Below are positions 57,101-64,000 of a stretch of DNA of 64,000 bases, piece after piece. A program made the translations under genes and the position numbers. The stretch covers positions 173,143 to 237,142 of the forward strand of contig SIJG01000162.1 in assembly GCA_023374025.1 (NCBI GenBank), in the 5' to 3' direction. Source of the DNA: Heterodera schachtii. Taxonomy: Eukaryota > Nematoda > Chromadorea > Rhabditida > Heteroderidae. The notes under the pieces were generated by a model. It was given only the letters and a program-made list of their open reading frames with translations, did not search any database and was not told where the DNA came from. Positions within the stretch are counted from its first letter, which is position 1, and each line of letters opens with the position of its first letter.

Positions 57101-57627
57101 TTTGGCGTGCTATCTCCTCATTTTTAATAAGCTAAAATCAAACTTTCACTCGTTGCCTTCAACTTTTTAAATTTGCACTAAATTTTGCATATGGATAAAA
57201 AAAAACTGCATATGTAGAATAATACAGGTTTCTCAACACTGTATTGCAATGATGACAGGAGAGGTACTGTATCGGTCGTTGTTATTGACGGTAGAGGTAC
57301 TGTAGCGGTCGTCGTCGTCACCCGACACTGCTGGTGGTTGCTGGAGTTGTACTGCTTGAACTTGACGCATTCAACGGGGGGGGGGGGGAGGGGTCGAGAA
57401 AAAAAGGGATGAGCAAAAAAAGGAGAAAGGAAGGGAGAAACTCAGCGAAAATTTTAATATATGTATCCAAAATTAAAAGATAATATGCAGCAGGAGAATT
57501 GCTTTTAAATACTGCGTACAAGTGAATAAATAAGTATACTTAATCTTTCCAATTACAATATTTCTCATTAATTGGAAAATTTGGTCTCCTGCAAATGCTA
57601 AACCGATCGAATGGAAAAACAAAATGA
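54146..57627. repeat. Nested foldback cluster between the BTB gene and R4
   Basis: No gene. The outer element has ends near 54355 (gatggtaggacccctttttg) and 56450 (caaaaaaaggggtcctacca). Inside are two more hairpins with GAATTCGAACAAAAAGTCGA wording (about 54480-54700 and 54850-55080), and a third at 56530-56920. A 1.3-kb palindrome sits in the middle (separate entry). 56935-57055 is a lone copy of the conserved R upstream segment; 57250-57390 is the GTCGTC/poly-G segment. Confidence 0.65.
55098..56377. mobile_element. 1.3-kb inverted pair carrying pol III-type boxes
   Basis: Arms of about 400 bases: 55098-55500 and its inverse 55990-56377. They start AAAGGAGAGGTACCCAAGTG and are almost identical. 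Each arm has an A-box match (TGGCCCAGTTGG, 55290-55301) and, about 45 bases on, a B-box-like GTTCAATTCC (55335-55344), as in tRNA-derived SINEs. A third copy, left arm plus loop, is at 59525-60140. The loop carries CGGCGGCACCTATCGGCACC. Confidence 0.8.
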
Positions 57628-60600
57628 TCAAATTTCAAGCTTTGGCTTCTTCTTTCCCTCTTTGCGATTAATTTTTTCGGTGTTGCGCATCGCTTCCCTC
57701 AATTCTTGAGTCTTACGCTTAATGTGCTCGGCGGACGGAGCGATGAAATTGGCAAACTTTGAAAGTGTCGGGGAAATATCAACAATTTTTAGTTACCTAG
57801 ACTAATTCGAAAAATTCAGTTTTTTTTGGGGAATTCAGCAAATTTTGTATAAAATTAAATTTTTCCTAAAAACAATGGTGAACGATGCTGATGACTGACC
57901 ATCTTCTCATTCTTCATTATTCCATGTTTAGAGGTAGTCTTTAAATAATCCACTCTGCACAGCTTGCAGTTGAACTCTTTGAAGCACAGCAAAACGTTAA
58001 AGGGCCCATGGCCGAAAGCTTTGTACATCGGCACGGCATTCCATGCGACGCCTTCGATTAGTTGCAGTGACCATGGCTCCTTTAAGCAAAATGGGGTGGA
58101 GGTGCGTCAAACGGGTGCACCCCAAAATTTCGCCGCCAAAAATTTTCTTTAAATTTTCATATAAAAATATATGATTTTTTTTTCTTGAGGAATTATGTTT
58201 AATTTTTTTTTTTTTTTTTTGTCTCGGCGAAATTTTGTCAAACATAAGCAAGCAAAATGAATTGATTGGTTGTTTATTTATTTTTTGTTTTGTTTACTCC
58301 CTCCCTCTCCTCCCCGAAAATTAAAAAAAAAAAATTTACGAACATAGCAATTTTTCAAGAAATTTTTTTTAATAGCAATTTTTCAAGAATTTTTTTTATG
58401 GTGAATTACTAACAATAAGATTTGCAAAAAATTTTCCAAAAACCGCTGAAAAATTTTTCGTAATTTTTTTGCTCGGCTTTGCGCATGTTGGAAACTGAAA
58501 CTTTCGAGGACGATTATTTTAAAAAACTATTTTTTTTTCTTGAAAAATTTCAAGTTAGTAAAATTTTTTTTTTAATTTCTGGGGGAGGCGAGCTGCTCCT
58601 GTTGCCACTAATTAATGCTCCCAAATGACTGTCGTTCAAAACGCACCCGAAGGATTACATACAATCCGACCACGACCCGTTCAAATTCGGCTGGGCCAAG
58701 TTGAAGCAGTTGGATCAATTTCCATGGATTGATGCAAATCTAAAATATAATTTTTCCACCCCTCCTCCGTATCGTTTCCTTTTTGAAAAATTAGAAAAAA
58801 TTTCAAACTAACAATAAGAAACTTTTCAATAAAATCTTAGAAAAAATTTGAGCGATTTTTTCGATTTTATGTTTTTTTTTCAAAAAATTTTCCAGCTGAT
58901 AAAAATGTAAATATTTATTTTTTGCGCTCAGATTGCAAGCAGTTTTTTTTTTTTGGAAAATCACCAGAAAACAATTTTTTTTTAAATTAAAAAAAATTCT
59001 CGTGGAAGAAACGACAGGGGGAAATGCCTGCTCCGTTTACCCCGGCCCATTCTTTTATTTTTTTGTTTTTGCCACCTTCCCAATCTCCGTGCCAAAAGTG
59101 CGTCTGAATGCCGCGCGCTTCTCTCTTTTTTTAGCCGCCCGTCTCCCATTTTTGTTGTTCTGTCCCCCCGTCTCCGCTTTGAGCACCAACTGCTGGCGGT
59201 TGGCCACATTCATTTTACGGTCTCTGAGCGGCACAAAAAGAGGCAACGGTTCACCCTGAAAAAATGCACCGATTTTGAGGGGGCGGAGGGGGGCGGGGAG
59301 GGAGGTGGCAAGGGCGTAGCCAGGCCCCGAAATGAAAAAACGTAACAAAAATTTTCAGGCACCGGCGCTATTGGCATCGCCGGGCCCTCATCATTTTACC
59401 ATAGGTTCTGACATTTAGACACTAAAATGGCAAAAATTTGTCATTTTAAGCGAAAAATGGCAACAAATCCCTGTTTTTTGTTCTCCGACGCTGAAAATTT
59501 AAAAAAAAACTTCTTGGCGCTAACAAAGGAGAGGTACCCAAGTGACGGTGGGACTTCCGAATGAAACTTACAGGGTAGGTAGATTACCCCCCCCCCTTTG
59601 TATTATAAAATTTTTTTTATTTTTGCTAAATGAAGCTTCTGGCCGAGATACGAAGCTTTTCCTTTTTGACATATCAATATCTTTTACAAAGAATGTAAAG
59701 CCAATGTGGGCGGCGATGGCCCAGTTGGTAAGCCTTCGGTTCTTTTTTTTCTTCTTCTAAAGTTCAATTCCCCCACCCTGCAAATAATTATTTTTTGTTT
59801 TTTACATATCCAAAATACTTTTAAAGCCTTTTACATTAATAATTTTGGCCTTAATATCTTTTAAATTTTTATTTATACGATAGAATAAAATTTTGAAAAA
59901 TTGAAAAATACTATCAAAAAACTAAATTTCTTGTCCTTTCTTAAAATATTTTCAAAAATTTTATAAAATAAGATTCACCCCGGCGGCACCTATCGGCACC
60001 GCCGGATGCTAAAAATCCTTTATTTTCTTTAAAATTACCTTAAAAATCATCAAAAGATTTTTAGCACATATAAATTTGTTTTTTCCTATCCAAAATTTTT
60101 TTTAAACTTTAACATTAATAAATTTGGTCTTAAATTTTTTGGGTCAAAATTCTCACCCGCAACACCAATTGGTCGACCCATTCCCGGAAGATTTCGTCCG
60201 TAATTTCCGTCTCACGCAAAAGTGTGGTGGGATGGGACGAGTGTTTGAATCCAATTGTGTCGCGATTCATCCACTCAATTTGGTCGACGATCACCTTTTT
60301 GGGGATTTGGTGGAATACTTTACGAAATCTTTGAAAAATTCATTTGGCACTATCAATAAGCACACACTGTGCCGTTGATGAGCATTTTGCATGCCGTCAT
60401 GCAGCCCACCAAACATTTGGTGACCGCCGCCGTGTCGCCCTGCGAACGGCACAAATCGAGCACAGTGCCGTAGGGAACGACCACTTCGTTCAGCTCTTTC
60501 TTCGAATGGACCAAATCGGACAACGGAGGCCCACGCTGCTCATCTTCATCCTCATCTTCATCCTCCTCCTGCTCATCTTCATCCTCAACCTCCCCTTCCT

Positions 60601-60991
60601 CCACCTCATCTTCATCCTCCTCCTCCTCACCCTCCTCCACCTTCTGCTCCCTCTTCACATTCGACAAATCCTGAACAAATTTGTTACGAAATTAGATACA
60701 TATATTACCGATCGTACCCCCCCCTCGTTTCAAAAAAAAAATTAAAAAAAAATTTCGAACAAAGTTGCTTGGTAGGTTTCTTGGGGTCGGAGAATGCAGT
60801 TCTGACATTCATTTCGAATACCCAGACCCGGATTTGAACAAAAACTAGAAAACTCAATTTCGCCGAAATTTCCGCAAAGACATGGAGGTTACGCTGTCTT
60901 CAAAACGTACAAAACCATGTTCTCTGTGTTATTTCGTGCGAATTTGACTGACCCGAGCCATTGAAGAGGAGGCGGAAGTCATGCCAAACAT
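57628..60991 (-). CDS. R4: unknown family, diverged intact copy
   Basis: Exons in transcript order: 60991-60953, 60670-60366, 60328-60157, 59255-59076, 58739-58647, 58079-57900, 57756-57628. Total 1098 nt, open, about 365 residues. It starts MFGMTSASSSMAR and has the longest acidic tract of the family (EEEEDEDEVEEGEVEDEDEQ). It differs from R1/R2 at many sites in PWSLQLIEGVAWNAVPMYKA and has a shorter Lys tail (NRKEGKKKPKLEI). The frame is kept despite a 3-base deletion after FHQI. Its third intron holds the pol III-box element (59525-60140) where R1-R3 have another foldback element. The same seven-exon layout surviving this divergence supports the model. Function unknown. Confidence 0.68.
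59525..60140. mobile_element. Single copy of the pol III-box element in R4 intron
   Basis: It starts AAAGGAGAGGTACCCAAGTG and matches 55098-55710 almost base for base, including the A box (TGGCCCAGTTGG), the B-box-like GTTCAATTCC and CCGGCGGCACCTATCGGCAC. The right half of the palindrome is absent. It ends abruptly in the R4 intron next to the exon ending at 60157. Confidence 0.75.
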
Positions 60992-61190
60992 TTCCACAAT
61001 TGTTGTTGTTGTTGTCCACCCAAAAATTTGTGTAAAAAAAAAAAATTACGAAAATTGGACCAAGAGCTAAAATAGTTGGAAAGAAAAACGGACAAATTGT
61101 GACGTGTGCCATGCCCAGGGAGAAAAATATTCACAAAGATGCGTATAAGAGCGATAAAATTTTTATTAAAATAAAGTGAATAGCAAAATC

Positions 61191-61530
61191 GGTACTTTTG
61201 CAGTTTACGGGGTACTTTTAACATACATTTTCAGATGCCTATAAATGTGTTTTTGAAATTAATAAAAAAATGTTTTACGGAATTTTTAAGATCGCTGATG
61301 AGGGTACCCTTGGTACAGGAAGCCTTTCAATTCTTTGTCCCTGTACAGCTCATGTAGTGAACGGTAACGCTGATCTGAGCCCGGATTCGTGATCAGCGAC
61401 TTCAAAAACCCCCTAAAACTTATTTTCATTAATTTCAAACACATTTATAGGCATCTGAAAACTGGCACCGAAACGGCGGGCACCGAACCGTCCCCTACCG
61501 GTTAAAAGTACCCCGTTAATTGCAATTACA
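61191..61530. mobile_element. 340-bp MITE upstream of R4 with 8-bp target duplication
   Basis: Flanked by GCAAAATC (61183-61190 and 61531-61538). The ends are partly inverted: GGTACTTTTGCAGTTTACGG, ggggtacttttaac and their inverse ttaaaagtaccccgttaat. The R3 upstream region has the empty site (atagcaaaatccaaattc at about 50755). It separates R4 from its conserved upstream segment. Confidence 0.85.
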
Positions 61531-61539
61531 GCAAAATCA

Positions 61540-61655
61540 AATTCATCAGAGAGATACGGAGACACAAAAAGAGATCAGAGACATGGACGGTAAAAGCGGT
61601 AAAAAAAAAAGCGGTAAAAATTTGTCGTTGGCGTAAAAAGCAAAATGCCAACAAA
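61540..61655 (-). promoter_or_regulatory. Conserved segment upstream of R4
   Basis: Same wording as at 43196-43312 (gacacaaaaagagatcagag, atggacggtaaaagcgg, gtcgttggcgtaaaaagc). The MITE at 61191-61530 pushed it to about 550 bases from the R4 start instead of 50-190. Confidence 0.4.
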
Positions 61656-61834
61656 GTTATACAGAGAAAGACATGTACTATCTCATTGTCTCTGTTTCTT
61701 TTCATTTTCTCTCTCACTTTGGCATGCTATCTGCTCATTTAATTAGCTAATCTTTCCAATTACAATATAATCTCATTAATTAGATAATTTGGTTTCCTGC
61801 AAATGCAAAACCGATCAAATGGACAAAAAAAAGA

Positions 61835-62913
61835 TCAAATTTCAAGCTTTGGCTCTTTATTCGCCTTCTTCTTTCCCTCTTTGCGATTAATTTTTTCGGT
61901 GTTGCGCATCGCTTCCCTCAATTCTTGAGCCTTACGCTTAATGTGCTCGGCGGACGGAGCGATGAAATTGGCAAACTTTGAAAGTGTCTCGGGGAAATAT
62001 CAAATTTCTTTTGTTACCTAGACTAATTCGAAAAAAAATACTAGCATAATTCAAAAAATTCCAATTTTTTTTTTCGGAATGAGCATTTTTGTTTTCAGTA
62101 ACACCTAGTTTTTCAAAAAAATTCTCAATTTAAAAAAAATTATATTTTTTTATTTTCTGGTGACACTCTGTCCAGCAGACGAAACGTTTCGGCGGAGACG
62201 TTTTGTCTTGCACCCGACTTTTGCATTGAATAAAATTATATTTTTCCTAAAAACAAAATTGGATACTTGTGCAGTTTACGCCCCATAACAATTTTTTTTT
62301 AATATAATTTTTAAAATCAATTTTTATAGGTTTTCGGGGTCGCTGATCACGAATCTGAACTAAGAATCGTGCTATTTCGAATCCCAAATCCGAACATCTG
62401 CAAAAAAATTTTCAAAAATTGATTTTCACCGATTCCGAGTCAACAACCGCCATACGCATGAGTACAGTCCAACAATTTGGGACCACAAATGACGAAACAC
62501 AAAATCATGTTCGTCAAAATTCTTGCTATGGCGGTTGTTGACTCAAAATCGTTGAAAAGCAATTGTTTAAAATTTTTTTGCAGATGTTCGAATTCGAAAT
62601 AGCACGATTCTTAGTTCAGATTCGTGATCAGTGACCCTGAAAACCTATAAAAATTGATTTTAAAAATTATATTAAAAAAAATTTTATGGGGCGTAAACTG
62701 CACAAGTACCCAAAATTGCGATGCTGCTGACTGACCATCGTCTCATTCTTCAATATTTTTTGGTTAGAGCTCGGCCTTGAATAATCCACTCTTAACATTG
62801 AGCAGGTGAACTCTGAAGCACAACACAACGTTCAGGGGCCCTTGGCCACAAATTTTGTACGTCGGCACGGCATTCCATGCGACGCCTTCGATTCGTTCCA
62901 GTGACCATGGATT
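61835..62913 (-). pseudogene. R5: 3' part of an R copy, frameshifted, upstream exons beyond the window
   Basis: Two exons are clear: 62913-62736 (NPWSLERIEGVAWNAVPTYK) and 61975-61835 (FANFIAPSAEHIKRKAQ, Lys-rich tail). The first is two bases shorter than in the other copies, with a frameshift after GQGPLNVVLCF near 62815. The intron between them holds a MITE with a clean target duplication. Sequence at the window's right edge (ggcatgagaactcgtac, about 63942) matches the R3 intron near 48170, so more of R5 should lie beyond 64000. Confidence 0.65.
62262..62710. mobile_element. 449-bp foldback MITE in R5 intron with 8-bp target duplication
   Basis: Flanked by CAAAATTG (62254-62261 and 62711-62718). 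Ends GATACTTGTGCAGTTTACG and its inverse CGTAAACTGCACAAGTACC; nearly the whole element folds back on itself. R3 has the empty site (aaacaaaattgcgattctgc near 47815). Confidence 0.9.
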
Positions 62914-63083
62914 CTAAGAAAAGAGAGGGGTGGGGCAACAGTCAAACATAAAGCAAGCAAAAATGAACGGAACGGGTTCGCCGCCGAAACTAAAAAAATT
63001 TTGTTTTAAAATTTTCAAGAAAAAATTAGAAAATTTTTTTATAAGAAAATTGGTGAAAATTTTTTTATTTGAATTTGATGATA

Positions 63084-63363
63084 GGTAAATATCGGTCATA
63101 AGGCCCAAACTCAAAATTGCTTAAAAACGGTCAGAATCGATGTAAAAAGGCTAGAAATGGGTAGGAAAAATAGAATTAGGGGCGCGCTTGCCCTTTTTCA
63201 GGTTGAAAAAGTGCCGGTATTGGAGTGCCAAATTCATCTGGGACTCAAGTGACCGCACTATAAAAAGCACTCAAAAGACATCCTACCCATTTCTAGCCTT
63301 TTTACATCGATTCTGACCATTTTTAAGCAATTTTGAGTTTGGGCCCTATGACCGATATTTTCC
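63084..63363. mobile_element. 280-bp foldback MITE
   Basis: Arms of about 75 bases: GGTAAATATCGGTCATAAGG at the left, mirrored by CCTATGACCGATATTTTCC at the right. Flanks tgatgata and ttatgata differ by one base. It sits in the R5 intron; the R3 equivalent near 48120 has no insert. Confidence 0.8.
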
Positions 63364-63376
63364 TTATGATAAATTA

Positions 63377-63899
63377 GGGAGCAGCTCGTTTCCCCCCCGC
63401 CGTTTCCCCCCCGCCGGTTCCCCCCCGCCGTTTCCCCCCCGTATCAGTTCCCCCCCAGCTCGGTTCCCCCCCGCATCGTTTCCCCCCCGAGAAATTTTTT
63501 TAAAAAAAATTAGCTAACTTAGAAATTTTTCAAGAAAAAAATCTTAGAAAGTTTTTTCACAAGGAAATTCTAAGAAAAAAAATTTTTTGAGAAATTTTCA
63601 GCGATTTTTTGGAAAAATTTTTGAAAATTCTTAGTAATTCACCATAAAAATTTCTTAAAAATTTTTTTTTCTTAGAATTTCCTTGTGAAAAAACTTTCTA
63701 AGATTTTTTTCTTGAAAAATTTCTAAGTTAGCTAATTTTTTTTAAAAAAATTTCTCGGGGGGGAAACGATGCGGGGGGGGAACCGAGCTGGGGGGGAACT
63801 GATACGGGGGGGAAACGGCGGGGGGGGAACCGGCGGGGGGGAAACGGCGGGGGGGGGACCGGCGGGGGGGAAACGGCGGGGGGGAAACGTAGTGCACCC
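63377..63899. mobile_element. 523-bp foldback element with C/G-run arms
   Basis: Flanked by GATAAATTA (63368-63376 and 63900-63908). Each arm has six or seven short units of the type GTTTCCCCCCCGCC (left) or its inverse (right), then a shared AT-rich stretch meeting at about 63625. The G-run arm could form G-quadruplexes. The Pro-rich reading frame on the - strand is only this repeat. Confidence 0.85.
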
Positions 63900-64000
63900 G
63901 ATAAATTAATAAAATTTTCAAACATTTACCAAAAAAATCTCTGGCATGAGAACTCGTACAAAAAGCAACTCATACATAGGCTTAGCTAGGCCTTAGCTTT

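Noticed and set aside
63728..63925. Pro-rich protein on the - strand (FPPRRFPPVSVPP)
   Set aside because: Created by the G-run units of the foldback element.

Overview
The window looks like nematode nuclear DNA, probably a plant-parasitic tylenchid of cyst-nematode type (an inference from style, not a database match). It is very AT-rich. Genes are split into many small exons with GT-AG introns and TTTTCAG-like acceptors. The same acceptor precedes the start codon of one gene family, as expected for spliced-leader trans-splicing. The only recognisable gene encodes a BTB-BACK-MATH protein. Between exons the DNA is packed with foldback (MITE-like) elements, several with target-site duplications.

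Left half, 0.8-39.2 kb: a head-to-tail array of five paralogous 12-14-exon genes on the + strand, called A to E here (820-6190, 12794-17910, 20892-26003, 27970-32289, 34121-39160). I reconstructed the exons by comparing copies. A, C, D and E give uninterrupted reading frames of about 538, 502, 544 and 465 residues; B has a 2-base insertion near its 3' end. Each starts with a likely signal peptide joined across a 21-nt first exon. I do not recognise the family. A and C form one subgroup, B, D and E another, and the flanks match too. The array therefore looks like a duplicated two-gene block (A-B and C-D) plus a further copy of the second gene (E).

Right half, 39.4-63 kb: a second unrecognised family on the - strand, tail-to-tail with E. 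R1 (43153-39470), R2 (46893-43728) and R4 (60991-57628) are intact models of about 362-365 residues. R3 (50569-47363) is broken by frameshifts, R5 (62913-61835) runs off the window, and R0 (33076-32595) is a fragment between D and E. These proteins have an acidic tract, a Cys-containing segment and a Lys-rich, nuclear-type tail. A complete BTB-BACK-MATH gene on the + strand (51661-54145) sits between R3 and R4.

The most notable signal is that array genes have lost or fused exons yet kept frame: a retained intron (C), a lost exon compensated in the next exon (C), a one-base deletion compensated at the next acceptor (A), and a deletion fusing exon 2 to the tail of exon 4 (E). Several foldback elements are dated by empty sites in paralogous copies, and a near-identical inverted pair of pol III-box elements forms a palindrome of about 1.3 kb.
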